Assembly: GCA_964634255.1 (NCBI GenBank)
Contig: CAZWJC010000005.1
Coordinates: forward strand, 5,349 to 69,348
Direction of reading: 5' to 3'
Length of the DNA: 64,000 nt
From: MWDV01 sp964634255
Lineage (GTDB): Bacteria > Verrucomicrobiota > Verrucomicrobiia > Limisphaerales > MWDV01
The notes under the pieces are model-generated. The model ran no database searches. It was not told where the DNA came from and saw only the letters and a program-made list of their open reading frames with translations. This document shows, one piece after another, positions 52,824 to 61,868 of this stretch. Position 1 is the first letter of the stretch; every line of letters begins with the position of its first letter. Position numbers and translations under genes: made by a program.

Positions 52824-55049
52824 ATGAAAACAAACGCTTCCTCAAAACCCCTTGAACTCGCCGCGGGCCTGCTCGCGGGATTGCTGACAGCTCTCTGGGC
52901 CGACGCGGCGTCTCCGGCCTCTCGCGATTGGCTCGTTGATCCTGCGCCCTTTCGTGCCACGGCACAGATGTCCCTAGGCGGTGGTGAGATCGAGCTTGCC
53001 AACGGCCTGGTTCGCCGGGTCATTCGCCTGAAACCCGCCGCGGCCACCGTGGCGCTGGACCACCTGATCACCGGCGAGTCGTTGGTGCGCTCGGTGCGGC
53101 CCGAAGCGATGGTGGAGTTGAATGGTGTATCCTGTCAGCTCGGCGGCTTGACGAACCAGCCGGTGCATAATTTCCTCAAAGCGGAATGGTTGGAGAACCT
53201 GCGCGCGGATCCGGCCGCGTGGCAGTGCGTTCGGGTCAGCACGGGTCGCACGGTTGCGCGCTTTCCTTGGAAGCCGCGCCGCGAGTGGCTGAGCTCGCCG
53301 CCCGTTTGGCCTCCGCCGGGTGTGGGCGTGACGCTGGAGTTTCGCCCGCCCAACCGGCTTGACGCCGGCAGCGGGCGGTCGCCGCTTGCCGATGTGGCAG
53401 TATGCGTTCATTACGAGCTTTACGATGGGCTGCCGCTATTTGCCAAGTGGCTTACGGTTTCGAATGGAAATGCAGGCAGCGTGACGCTGAACGCGTTCGT
53501 GGCCGAGCAACTCGCCGTTGTCGAACCAGAAAGCGCCGTGGATGGGCCGGCCGGCGCGTTCCGGGGCTACTTTCGCAACCTGGAAGCATTCAGTGATTTT
53601 GCCTTCGGCGGCATGATGACAGGCGAGGAAATCTCGCCTGCGATCCGTTGGAAGACGGATCCGCTCTACAGTTCGCAGGTCCACTACGAACGGCAAACGC
53701 CTTGCCTCCTCGAAGCCGCGCCACCGCAAGGGCCGGATGTCGAGATTCAGCCGGGCGCAAGCTTCGAGTCGTTCCGTGTTTTCGAATTGCTGCACGACAA
53801 CACGGACCGGGAGCGCCGCGGGCTGGCGCTCCGCCGCGCATATCGGGCTCTCGCTCCGTGGGCTCAGGAGAATCCGATCCTGATGCACGTGCGCAGCGCG
53901 CAACCTGAGGCCGTTAAAGCGGCCATTGATCAATGCGCGGACGTGGGCTTCGAGATGGTCATCATGACCTTCGGCAGCGGCTTCAACATTGAGAACGAGA
54001 AGCCAGAATACCTCGCGCAGATTAGAGAGCTTGCCGATTACGGCCGGGCAAGGGGCATCGTGTTGGGCGGCTACTCGCTGCTGGCCAGCCGCAGCGTTGA
54101 CGCCACTAACGATTGCATCAACCCGGACACCGGCCGCCCCGGCGGGATGCGTTTCGGCAACTCGCCGTGCATCGGATCGCCCTGGGGGCAGGACTACTTT
54201 CGTAAGCTCCAGCAGTTCTTCGAGAAAACAGGCTGTGCCATCCTCGAACACGACGGCTCGTATCCAGGTGACGTGTGTGCCTCGACGAATCATCCGGGAC
54301 ACCGCGGGCTCAAGGACTCGCAGTGGACGCAGTGGAAGACCATCACGGGTTTTTACCAATGGTGCCGCGCCCGCGGCATCTACCTAAACGTGCCGGACTG
54401 GTATTACCTGAACGGCTCCACCAAGTGCGGCATGGGTTATCGGGAGACGAACTGGTCGCTGCCGCGCGACGAGCAGGAGATCATTGAACGCCAAAATATC
54501 TACGACGGTACGTGGGAGAAGACGCCGAGCATGGGCTGGATGTTTGTGCCGCTCACCGAATACCAGGGCGGAGGCGCCGCGGCGACCATCGAGCCGCTGA
54601 AGGAACACCTGCCGCATTACGAGACCCGTCTCGCGAACCTCTTTGGGGCGGGCGTCATCGCGTGCTATCGAGGGCCACGGCTCTTTGACGCTCCTGAAAC
54701 GCGGGCGGTCGTCAAGCGCTGGGTGGATTTCTACAAGCAGCATCGTGCCATCCTCGACAGCGATCTCATCCATCTGCGCCGCCCCGATGGGCGCGATTGG
54801 GATGGCTGGCTGCACGTCAACCCAGCGTTGAAGGAGCGCGGGTTGGCGGTCATCTACAACCCGCTTCCCCAAGCCGTCGAGCGTCGCATCCGCCTGCCCC
54901 TGTACTATACCGGCTTGACGAGCAAAGCGGTTTTGCGCCGAGCGGACGGGGCAACGCAGCGGGTGAAGCTGGGACGGGACTATTCGATAGAACCCGTCGT
55001 TTCACTGCCGGCCAAAGGTCGCACGTGGCTCGTCGTCGAGGCGCCTTGA
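52824..55049 (+). CDS. Alpha-galactosidase-like (clan GH-D-like) secreted glycosidase
   Basis: The product has 741 aa with a signal peptide (cleavage near ADAASP). The N-terminal supersandwich (about 45-330) is followed by a TIM barrel: VKAAIDQCADVGFEMVIMTF, GIVLGGYSLLASR, GCAILEHDGSYPG (Asp477, nucleophile candidate), GIYLNVPDWYYLNGSTKCG and RETNWSLPRDEQ. A short C-terminal sandwich closes it. The layout parallels GH36/GH27 alpha-galactosidases but the catalytic signature LKxD is not present in canonical form, so alpha-galactosidase is only the closest description. It follows the LacZ-type gene by 56 bp and precedes the GH95 gene by 13 bp. Confidence 0.68.
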   Translation: MKTNASSKPLELAAGLLAGLLTALWADAASPASRDWLVDPAPFRATAQMSLGGGEIELANGLVRRVIRLKPAAATVALDHLITGESLVRSVRPEAMVELNGVSCQLGGLTNQPVHNFLKAEWLENLRADPAAWQCVRVSTGRTVARFPWKPRREWLSSPPVWPPPGVGVTLEFRPPNRLDAGSGRSPLADVAVCVHYELYDGLPLFAKWLTVSNGNAGSVTLNAFVAEQLAVVEPESAVDGPAGAFRGYFRNLEAFSDFAFGGMMTGEEISPAIRWKTDPLYSSQVHYERQTPCLLEAAPPQGPDVEIQPGASFESFRVFELLHDNTDRERRGLALRRAYRALAPWAQENPILMHVRSAQPEAVKAAIDQCADVGFEMVIMTFGSGFNIENEKPEYLAQIRELADYGRARGIVLGGYSLLASRSVDATNDCINPDTGRPGGMRFGNSPCIGSPWGQDYFRKLQQFFEKTGCAILEHDGSYPGDVCASTNHPGHRGLKDSQWTQWKTITGFYQWCRARGIYLNVPDWYYLNGSTKCGMGYRETNWSLPRDEQEIIERQNIYDGTWEKTPSMGWMFVPLTEYQGGGAAATIEPLKEHLPHYETRLANLFGAGVIACYRGPRLFDAPETRAVVKRWVDFYKQHRAILDSDLIHLRRPDGRDWDGWLHVNPALKERGLAVIYNPLPQAVERRIRLPLYYTGLTSKAVLRRADGATQRVKLGRDYSIEPVVSLPAKGRTWLVVEAP

Positions 55050-55062
55050 GCCTGTCTTCAAC

Positions 55063-57420
55063 ATGAAGAACCAACCTCTGCTCCTGTTGCTTGGCTTGAC
55101 GCTTTGTGGTGTGTCGGCGCTTTTCGCAGAGCGCTTGCCGGAGAGTCCGCCCAACCTAAAACTCGCCGCGCCCATCAAGACTTGGGACGAAGCCATCCCG
55201 CTCGGCAACGGCACGATGGGCGTTCTGCTTTGGGGCGAGGGCAGCATGCTGCGCCTTTCTCTGGATCGGGGCGATTTGTGGGACGAACGACCATCGAAGC
55301 GGTTCACTGAGGTCCACGACCGGTTCAACTGGCGCACCATGCAGCAGCTCGTCGCCAGCAATCGCATGGATGAGTTCAACGACATCTTCGACTCGAATTA
55401 CGACTACAACGGTCCGCCCACAAAGCTACCCGCCGGTCGCGTTGAGATCACGCTGGATGAATCCCAGACGGTCGAGACTTTCGAGCTCAACCTGGCGACG
55501 GCTGAGGGAGTCGCGCGGTTTGGGAAGACAGGTGAGTTGAGAGCGTTTGTCAACGCAGCGAGCGTGGCAGACCCGGTGGCGTTGGTCTGCATCACCGGGC
55601 CGCCGTTGAAGGACCTGCGACTCAAGACGCCGGATTCGGTGAAGAAGCTCGGGTATGGGCCACCCCGCACCGGCGAGGCCGAGGGACTGCGCTGGTTTGA
55701 GCAAGACGCCGCGGAAGGCTTCGCCTACGCCGTGTGCGCGGGGTGGAAACGGGTCGAGGATTCCACACTACTTGCGGTGACTGTTGCCACGCGGGCCGAA
55801 GGCAAGAGTCCGCAAGCCGCCGCCCAGGCTCGCGTCGAAGCTGCGTTGAAGGCGGGCTACGAAAAGCTGCTCCGCGAGCATGCCCGGTGGTGGACCGCTT
55901 TCTGGGAACGCTCACACGTGACTCTGCCCGAATCACACATCCTCCAGCACTACTACCTCGTGCGGTATTTCTACGGTGCCGCCTCGCGGCGCGGCGCGCC
56001 GCCGATGCCGCTGCAAGGCGTCTGGTCCGCTGACGCTGGCACACTGCCCCCGTGGAAGGGGGATTATCACAATGACCTCAACACGCAGATGACCTACCTC
56101 GCGTATCGCACTTCCGGCGATTTCGACGAGGGCGCGTGTTTCCTCGATTACCTCTGGAATCTGCTGCCGACGTTTCGCCAGTTCGCGAAGGACTTCTACG
56201 ACGCACCCGGCGCGGCGGTGCCGGGTGTGATGAGTCTGGCCGGTCAACCGCTCGGCGGCTGGGGGCAGTACAGCCTCTCGCCCACGATGGGCGCTTGGAA
56301 CGCGCATCTGTTCTACCTCCACTGGCGACACACGGGCGACAAGGCCTTCCTCCGTGACCGCGCCTATCCGTTCTGCCGCGAGATCGCGGTTTGCCTCCGT
56401 GCTCTACTCAAACCGGATGAGCACGGCATCTTGAAACTCCCACTCTCCAGTTCGCCGGAGATCTTTGACAACACCCACCGCGCCTTTCTCAAGCCGAACA
56501 GCAACTACGATCTCGCCAGCTTGAAGATCCTGTTTTTCTCCCTCGCGGAAATGGCCGAGGTGCTCGGCGACAAAACCGCTTCAACTGAATGGCTAGGTGT
56601 GGCGGGGCGGCTTGGCAACTGGCATTTGCAGGCCGATGGCACCTTGCTTCTGGACGAAAGCACTCCGCTGCCAGGCAGCCACCGCCATCTCTCGAATCTC
56701 ATGCCGCTGCACCCGTTCAATCTCATCACGACCGACGGCGGCGAGCGTGACCGTCAAATCATTGTCGCCAGCCTGAAACAATGGGACGAGATGGGCACGA
56801 AAGCCTGGTGCGGCTACAGCTTTTCATGGATGGCCTGTCTGCGGGCGCGCGTCGGCGATCCCGAAGCCGCGCTTCGCAATCTCGATATTTACGCCCGTGC
56901 CTTCATCCTGCGAAACGGTTTCCACGCCAACGGTGATCAAACGAAGTCCGGCTTCAGCGGCATGACGTATCGCCCGTTCACGCTTGAGGGCAATTTCCTC
57001 GCCATGGAAGCCGTCCACGAAATGCTCCTGCAAAGCTGGGCCAGTGAACTGCCGTCACCCTCTGCCAAGGCGCGTTGGGGCGCGATCCGCATCTTCCCGG
57101 CGATGCCTTGGCGGTGGCATGACGCTTCGTATGAGAATCTCCGCGCTGAAGGAGGTCATCGCGTTGCTGCGAGACGAGAGAACAATGCGACGACGTGGTT
57201 TCGTATCGTGGCCGCGTGCGATGGCGTCGTGCGCATCCGCGACAACTTCGGTGGGCGTGAACCTCAATGGAGTCGCCGCGGTGTGCAGCGGGTTGGAGAG
57301 GACTTTCGTATCACCCTCAAGCGCGGACAAGTACTCGAAGCCAGGTTGCCAAAGCCGCTGCAGATACCGCCAACACCAGCGGGTGTCGCTCAGCCCATTG
57401 CCGTGCAGCGGCGTCCCTGA
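55063..57420 (+). CDS. GH95-type alpha-L-fucosidase/galactosidase
   Basis: The product has 785 aa with a signal peptide. The N-terminal domain starts IKTWDEAIPLGNGTMGVLLWG and RLSLDRGDLWDERP, the usual GH95 opening. The (alpha/alpha)6 barrel contains GDYHNDLNTQMTYLAY (Asn337, Asp338, Asn340), LPLSSSPEIFDN (the SPE glutamate), HRHLSNLMPLHPFN (540-553), CGYSFSWMACLRARV and EGNFLAMEAVHEMLLQSW. Characterised GH95 enzymes remove alpha-1,2-L-fucose or L-galactose. HLSNLMPLHP instead of HLSHLYGLYP and the rather short N-terminal domain set it somewhat apart from typical members. The sequence just before the start (GAGCCTGTCT, 55048-55057) equals part of the MITE end described at 45284. Confidence 0.88.
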   Translation: MKNQPLLLLLGLTLCGVSALFAERLPESPPNLKLAAPIKTWDEAIPLGNGTMGVLLWGEGSMLRLSLDRGDLWDERPSKRFTEVHDRFNWRTMQQLVASNRMDEFNDIFDSNYDYNGPPTKLPAGRVEITLDESQTVETFELNLATAEGVARFGKTGELRAFVNAASVADPVALVCITGPPLKDLRLKTPDSVKKLGYGPPRTGEAEGLRWFEQDAAEGFAYAVCAGWKRVEDSTLLAVTVATRAEGKSPQAAAQARVEAALKAGYEKLLREHARWWTAFWERSHVTLPESHILQHYYLVRYFYGAASRRGAPPMPLQGVWSADAGTLPPWKGDYHNDLNTQMTYLAYRTSGDFDEGACFLDYLWNLLPTFRQFAKDFYDAPGAAVPGVMSLAGQPLGGWGQYSLSPTMGAWNAHLFYLHWRHTGDKAFLRDRAYPFCREIAVCLRALLKPDEHGILKLPLSSSPEIFDNTHRAFLKPNSNYDLASLKILFFSLAEMAEVLGDKTASTEWLGVAGRLGNWHLQADGTLLLDESTPLPGSHRHLSNLMPLHPFNLITTDGGERDRQIIVASLKQWDEMGTKAWCGYSFSWMACLRARVGDPEAALRNLDIYARAFILRNGFHANGDQTKSGFSGMTYRPFTLEGNFLAMEAVHEMLLQSWASELPSPSAKARWGAIRIFPAMPWRWHDASYENLRAEGGHRVAARRENNATTWFRIVAACDGVVRIRDNFGGREPQWSRRGVQRVGEDFRITLKRGQVLEARLPKPLQIPPTPAGVAQPIAVQRRP

Positions 57421-57468
57421 AATCTCCGGCATTGTGCAGAGGACTGGTTTTCACCTTAACCTGACGCC

Positions 57469-58437
57469 ATGAACAGCAAGTCACCGCCGCGCTTGGTCGT
57501 TCTCTTCGCGTTTCCTCTGAGTTTTCTGGCGTTGGTTGTCATATCGCTGGCTAGACCCATGGATTCGGCGGCGGCGGAAGATCGTTTCCCAAACCTTGCT
57601 GCGCAGAGCAAGCTGCCACAAGGGCCAGGTCTTGGTGCGAAGTTCAAGGCCGATGCGGGCATCGCGTCGAATCCCGCGGTGATCTTCGCCGATGACTTTG
57701 AGGAAGGTGAGCTGGGGGCGCGTTGGGACGAAAAGGGCAACCCCAAGTCCAAGGCCTTGAGCCTTGCCCCGACCGGCAGTGGCGTCTGCGGGCAGCGCTG
57801 TCTGAAAGTCGAAGCGCGTCTGGGCGAGAACACAGGTGACGGCCCCACGAAATGGTTCGAGCCCGTCCCACAAGTTTTTGTGCGGTTTTACGTCAAGTTC
57901 GATCCCGGCTGCGATTACGTGCATCACTTTGTGACGCTGCGCGCGAACAAGGGCCTGCACGGCGGCGATAAGTGGAGCGGCTTCGGCGGCGCGGGTTTGT
58001 GTCCCAAGGGCGACGAGCGTTTCTCCACCGCGCTTGAGCCTTGGGGTAACTGGGCGCGCTGGCCGGCGCCCGGCAAGTGGAACTTCTACAGTTACTGGCA
58101 TGAGATGAAGGTCTCGCCCGACGGCAAGTATTGGGGCAACTCGTTTCAAGTCGAGCCGCAGGAGGTCATTCCGAAAGACCGTTGGATTTGTGCCGAGTTC
58201 ATGCTGCAGGAAAACGTCCCGGGTCAACCGGACGGTGAGCAGGCGTTTTGGATTGATGGCCGCTTACTGGGGCATTGGCGCGGCATCCACTGGCGCAAGA
58301 CCGCAGGCCTCCGAGCCAACGCGCTTACCCTGGAATCCTACGTCACGGATCGCTGGACGAAGAACCCGACGAACATTGTCTTTTTCGACAACCTCGTCAT
58401 CGCGAAAGAATACATCGGCCCCGTCAGCCGTGAGTAA
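57469..58437 (+). CDS. Secreted jelly-roll protein, polysaccharide-lyase-like
   Basis: The product has 322 aa with a long signal or anchor (residues about 8-35, LVVLFAFPLSFLALVVISLA). The body is beta-rich and Trp/Tyr-rich: FADDFEEGELGARWDEKG, VFVRFYVKFDPGCDYVHHFV, WNFYSYWHEMKV, RWICAEFMLQENVPGQPDGE, FWIDGRLLGHWRGIHWRK and FFDNLVIAKEYIGP. This is the pattern of concanavalin-like proteins related to polysaccharide lyases (FxRFYVKF ... WxDG ... DNLVV), but no catalytic residues can be named. It is the last gene of the cluster; its function in binding or cleaving the glycan is inference. Confidence 0.6.
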   Translation: MNSKSPPRLVVLFAFPLSFLALVVISLARPMDSAAAEDRFPNLAAQSKLPQGPGLGAKFKADAGIASNPAVIFADDFEEGELGARWDEKGNPKSKALSLAPTGSGVCGQRCLKVEARLGENTGDGPTKWFEPVPQVFVRFYVKFDPGCDYVHHFVTLRANKGLHGGDKWSGFGGAGLCPKGDERFSTALEPWGNWARWPAPGKWNFYSYWHEMKVSPDGKYWGNSFQVEPQEVIPKDRWICAEFMLQENVPGQPDGEQAFWIDGRLLGHWRGIHWRKTAGLRANALTLESYVTDRWTKNPTNIVFFDNLVIAKEYIGPVSRE

Positions 58438-58545
58438 GACCCCAACGACACTGGGCTCTGCGAAGCACCACGCGTGCGGTTGGACGGCGCGTTGCTGGTT
58501 TCTTTTTCCTTTTTCGTGCACCCGATTCCCCGTTGAATAGCGCCC

Positions 58546-60651
58546 ATGTCACGCGACTACGTTCTGCAGCCGTTCCATTCCGAGGTGCGGCTGCAACTGG
58601 ATTACGCGGGCGAACTCAATGCGCAACAGTTCGCTGCCGTAACCGCGCCGCCGGGCCCGGCGCTGGTCATTGCGGGCGCGGGTTCGGGCAAGACGCGCAC
58701 ACTGACCTACCGGGTCGCGTTCTTGCTGGAGCAGGGGATTCCGGCTGACCGAATCTTGTTGCTCACGTTCACCAACAAGGCCGCGCGCGAGATGATGCGG
58801 CGCGTGGCGGATTTGCTCGGGCAGGAGTTGGCGGCGCTCTGGGGCGGAACGTTTCATTCCATCGGCAACCGTATCCTGCGCCAACACGCTACGCTGCTCG
58901 GCTACGAGCGCGACTTCAGCATCCTCGATCGTGAGGACGCCAAGCATTACGTAAGCACTTGCGTGGCGGAGGCCGAGATTGACACCAAGGCGACACGTTT
59001 TCCGAAGGCGGAGGTGCTGGGCGACATCTTCTCGAAGGCGCTGAACACGCAGAAGCCCATCGAGCAGATTCTCGGCGAGGACTATCCCTACTTCGCGCAA
59101 CTCGCCAAACCCTTCGCCGAAGTGCAACGCCGTTACGCCGAACGAAAACGCGCGGCCAACGCGATGGATTTTGACGATCTGCTCGTGCTCTGGCTGCGGC
59201 TGCTTCAGGAGCAGGCGGACGTGCGCGAGCATTACCAGCGGCGGTTTCAGTTCATCCTCGTGGACGAGTACCAGGACACGAACAAGCTCCAAAGCGACGT
59301 GATTGACCTGCTGGCCGCGCGGCATCACAACCTCATGGTCGTGGGCGATGACGCCCAAAGCATCTACGGCTGGCGGGGAGCGAACTTCCAGAACATCCTC
59401 AAGTTTCCCGAGCGTTACCCGCAGGCGAAGATTTTCAAGATCGAAACCAACTACCGCAGCACGCCTGAAATCCTGAACGTTGCGAACGCGGCGATCACGG
59501 CGAACGTAAACCAGTTCGCCAAGGCCCTCGCCCCGGCGCGGAAGTCGGGCCTGCGTCCAGCACTCGTGGTCTGCGGCGACGCGGCACAACAGGCGGCTTT
59601 CGTCGCACAACGCGTGCTGGAGTTGCGCGAGGAAGGTGGGGTGCTGGACAAGATGGCGGTGCTGTACCGTTCGCATTTCCACGCGCTGGAGCTGCAGCTC
59701 GAACTGACGCGGCGAAACATCCCGTTCAGTATCACCAGTGGCATCCGGTTCTTCGAGCAGGCGCACATCAAAGACGTGGCGGCGTATCTGAAGCTCGTGG
59801 CCAACCCGCGCGATGAACTGTCGTTTAAGCGCATCGCTCAGCTCCTGCCGGGCATCGGCGGCAAGGGAGCGGACAAACTGTGGCGGGTGTTTCAGGCGGC
59901 GGTGGGAAACATCGAACAGCGAACAGCGAACGCCGAACCTTCAGCCAAACCCGAGACTCGAAATTCGAAATCCGAATCCCGCGAAGGCGGGACGAAGCCT
60001 GAAGTCCAAAATCCACTTGCCACTGTTCTACAGGTGTGCGCCACCAGTTTGCCGAAGAAGGCCGTGACTGCTTGGGCACAGCTCGTGGCCACGGCGGCGC
60101 AACTGGAGGCGGACGATACCCGCGGCAAGGCCGCCGCCATGATCGAGTTGGTAATTGAGGCGGGCTACGATGATCACCTGAAGGAGACTTACGCGAACTA
60201 CCGGTCGCGTCTGGAAGATCTGGAGCAACTTGCGGCGTTTGCCGAGCAGTTCGGCGACTTGAACGATTTCCTGACGCAGCTTGCTTTGCTCACGAACGTG
60301 GAGGCGGAGGACGACAAGCCCGCCAACCAGGACACGGAACAGTTGCGGCTCTCGACGATCCACCAGGCCAAGGGGCTGGAGTTCGATGTCGTCTTCGTGA
60401 TCATGCTGTGCGACGGCTTATTTCCGTCGGCACGGTCACTGGAGACTCCCGAGGGCGAAGAGGAAGAAAGGCGGCTGTTCTATGTGGCTGTCACTCGCGC
60501 CCGCAATGAACTTTACCTGAGCTATCCGCTCATCCGCGCCACGCACGGTATGGACGGGGACTTCATGCAGAAGCCGTCCCGATTCCTGAGCGAGATTCCA
60601 AAGGAGCTGCTGGAAGAATGGCGGCTGCAAACCTTCAACCCTTACCACTGA
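58546..60651 (+). CDS. UvrD/PcrA-type SF1A DNA helicase
   Basis: The product has 701 aa. Motifs in order: Q-motif NAQQFAAV, Walker A GAGSGKT (Lys49), FHSIGNRILRQHA, Walker B LVDEYQDTNKLQ, GDDAQSIYGWRGA, ETNYRST, HQAKGLEFDVVFV and FYVAVTRARNELYLSYPL. It is a 3'-5' DNA helicase for repair and replication restart. In the 2B region, residues about 455-490 are a foreign low-complexity stretch encoded by a short repeat (59911-60018). The C-terminus is about normal in length but lacks the long PcrA tail. It is separate from the glycan cluster (108-bp gap). Gene symbol left empty because UvrD, PcrA and Rep cannot be separated by eye. Confidence 0.93.
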   Translation: MSRDYVLQPFHSEVRLQLDYAGELNAQQFAAVTAPPGPALVIAGAGSGKTRTLTYRVAFLLEQGIPADRILLLTFTNKAAREMMRRVADLLGQELAALWGGTFHSIGNRILRQHATLLGYERDFSILDREDAKHYVSTCVAEAEIDTKATRFPKAEVLGDIFSKALNTQKPIEQILGEDYPYFAQLAKPFAEVQRRYAERKRAANAMDFDDLLVLWLRLLQEQADVREHYQRRFQFILVDEYQDTNKLQSDVIDLLAARHHNLMVVGDDAQSIYGWRGANFQNILKFPERYPQAKIFKIETNYRSTPEILNVANAAITANVNQFAKALAPARKSGLRPALVVCGDAAQQAAFVAQRVLELREEGGVLDKMAVLYRSHFHALELQLELTRRNIPFSITSGIRFFEQAHIKDVAAYLKLVANPRDELSFKRIAQLLPGIGGKGADKLWRVFQAAVGNIEQRTANAEPSAKPETRNSKSESREGGTKPEVQNPLATVLQVCATSLPKKAVTAWAQLVATAAQLEADDTRGKAAAMIELVIEAGYDDHLKETYANYRSRLEDLEQLAAFAEQFGDLNDFLTQLALLTNVEAEDDKPANQDTEQLRLSTIHQAKGLEFDVVFVIMLCDGLFPSARSLETPEGEEEERRLFYVAVTRARNELYLSYPLIRATHGMDGDFMQKPSRFLSEIPKELLEEWRLQTFNPYH
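59911..60018 (+). repeat. Low-complexity palindromic repeat inside the helicase gene
   Basis: GAACAGC/GAACGCC-type direct repeats (CGAACAGCGAACAGCGAACG) and CGAAATTCGAAATCCGAATC lead into a perfect hairpin TCCCGC-GAAG-GCGGGA at 59977-59992. The protein reads Arg/Asn/Ser/Glu-rich there with no helicase motif, so this looks like an inserted dispersed repeat read in frame. Confidence 0.65.
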
Positions 60652-60703
60652 AACGGCAGGTTCGAAGGACCAAACCTGTATGCGGCTGCGGCGGCCGCGT
60701 CGC

Positions 60704-61006
60704 TCACAACCGTTTCTTCCACGCGCGTTCATGGCGCGCCGCATGGATGACGGCGTAGATGACAATCGTGTCGCCGGTCACGCGAAAGATGATGCGATAA
60801 GGAAAACGGGACGTGTAGGCCCAGCGCACTTGTCTGCGGCGATGGCGCACGCGATAGAAGAGCGGATTGCGCGGCAGCCGGGCCATCGTTTGTCGGGTGG
60901 CCTGAAGGAACTTCCGGCCCAGGCCCTCTTGCCGCTCCTCATACCACTTCTCGGCTTCCAGGAGGTCGGCATCCACTTCGGGGCGGACGACGAGGCGCCA
61001 GCTCAC
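60704..61006 (-). CDS. ParE/RelE-type toxin
   Basis: The product has 100 aa. LVVRPEVDADLLEAEKWYEE, FLQATRQTMARLPRNPLFY, RWAYTSRFPYRIIFRVTGDTI and VIHAARHERAWKKR are the complete small fold of the ParE/RelE toxin superfamily. Such toxins block translation or gyrase. It overlaps the upstream antitoxin gene by 4 bp (ATGA type), the usual coupled arrangement with antitoxin first on this strand. Target unknown. Confidence 0.9.
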   Translation of the reverse strand: MSWRLVVRPEVDADLLEAEKWYEERQEGLGRKFLQATRQTMARLPRNPLFYRVRHRRRQVRWAYTSRFPYRIIFRVTGDTIVIYAVIHAARHERAWKKRL

Positions 61007-61248
61007 TCGCCCAACCTCCGCTTGAGCCGGGCATCGAACTCCACCCAGGGAATCGCCACCTCGGGGTTCTTCTCGTGAGCGTCAATTCGGGATTCAATGA
61101 GTGCCTTCTCAGCGTCGGTGAGCGGATCATCAGCGTCCAGCCATTCGTCTTCGGCGATCTGTTCGATCTGGTAGATTCTCTCCAAGACTTCGTGCCGTTC
61201 TTCCGGCTTGAGCCTGGGCAGTTCGTCAAGGATCTCGGCTTTGCTCAT
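61003..61248 (-). CDS. Antitoxin of the addiction-module (DUF/PF09720-like) type
   Basis: The product has 81 aa, acidic: MSKAEILDELPRLKPEERHE, QIAEDEWLDADDPLTDAEKA and WVEFDARLKRRLGE. This matches the short addiction-module proteins that pair with ParE/RelE toxins: an N-terminal dimer part and a C-terminal toxin-binding helix. It precedes and overlaps the toxin gene. No DNA-binding motif is obvious, so autoregulation is uncertain. Confidence 0.85.
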   Translation of the reverse strand: MSKAEILDELPRLKPEERHEVLERIYQIEQIAEDEWLDADDPLTDAEKALIESRIDAHEKNPEVAIPWVEFDARLKRRLGE

Positions 61249-61346
61249 GGCCGGAATCTAGGTCCTGGCGGGCTTCTCGGCAAGCATCCTGGCAAGTGTC
61301 CGCTCCAACGTTGCCCAGTCGGTCTCCGCACCAAAGCAACGCAGCG

Positions 61347-61868
61347 TCAGCCCGCCGCCCTGAGCTTCTTCAAGTCCTCGGCCAGGAACTGTGCCACGTC
61401 TTTGAACTTGGCGGCGTTGGCAGGGCTGAGAGCCATCAGGGTCTCATGGGCTTCCAGGCTGGTTTGGGCCATCTCCACGCGAGTGTGCTCCGCGCAGGAA
61501 ACCGGTGCGGCGTCTGCAATTGCCTGGCTGACCAGAGGGTCGCTGACGAGTTTCACCACGTCGCTGACGCCCAAGCTTTCGATGAGCTCGGACACGCGCG
61601 GGTTCGGGTTCGAGAGTTCCAACCCCGGCTCGCCGCTGGTTTCGTTGCGGACCTTCAGCGCCAGCCCGCAAAGCAATCCCAGAAAGGTGCTGTCCATGAG
61701 CACGCATTCGCTCATCTCGATGATGAAGCGGCGGTAACCCTTCTCCAGCAAGCCCGTGGTGAGATTCTTGAAGTCCGGCCCGCAGCCGAAATTGGCGCGC
61801 CCGGTGATGCGCAGGCGGACCTCGGCGTCGCCGACGCTCACCAGCACTTTGGCAGGTTGCAGACTCAT
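61347..61868 (-). CDS. STAS-domain protein (anti-sigma factor antagonist-like)
   Basis: The product has 173 aa. AEVRLRITGRANFGCGPDF, FIIEMSECVLMDSTFLGLLCGL and LELSNPNPRVSELIESLGVS match the STAS fold; the Ser in MDSTFLG is the usual phospho-acceptor of SpoIIAA-like proteins. A C-terminal helical tail of about 50 residues (MALSPANAAKFKDVAQFLAEDLKK) is extra. It would bind an anti-sigma kinase when unphosphorylated. The start at 61868 overlaps the end of holA by 4 bp (ATGA), so it is translated with holA. The kinase partner is not in this window. Confidence 0.85.
   Translation of the reverse strand: MSLQPAKVLVSVGDAEVRLRITGRANFGCGPDFKNLTTGLLEKGYRRFIIEMSECVLMDSTFLGLLCGLALKVRNETSGEPGLELSNPNPRVSELIESLGVSDVVKLVSDPLVSQAIADAAPVSCAEHTRVEMAQTSLEAHETLMALSPANAAKFKDVAQFLAEDLKKLRAAG

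Noticed and set aside
58470..58513. Terminator after the last cluster gene (ACGCG/CGCGT stem, T-rich tail)
   Set aside because: The stem has only 5 bp with a 13-nt loop. The T-rich stretch is suggestive but the evidence is too weak to list.
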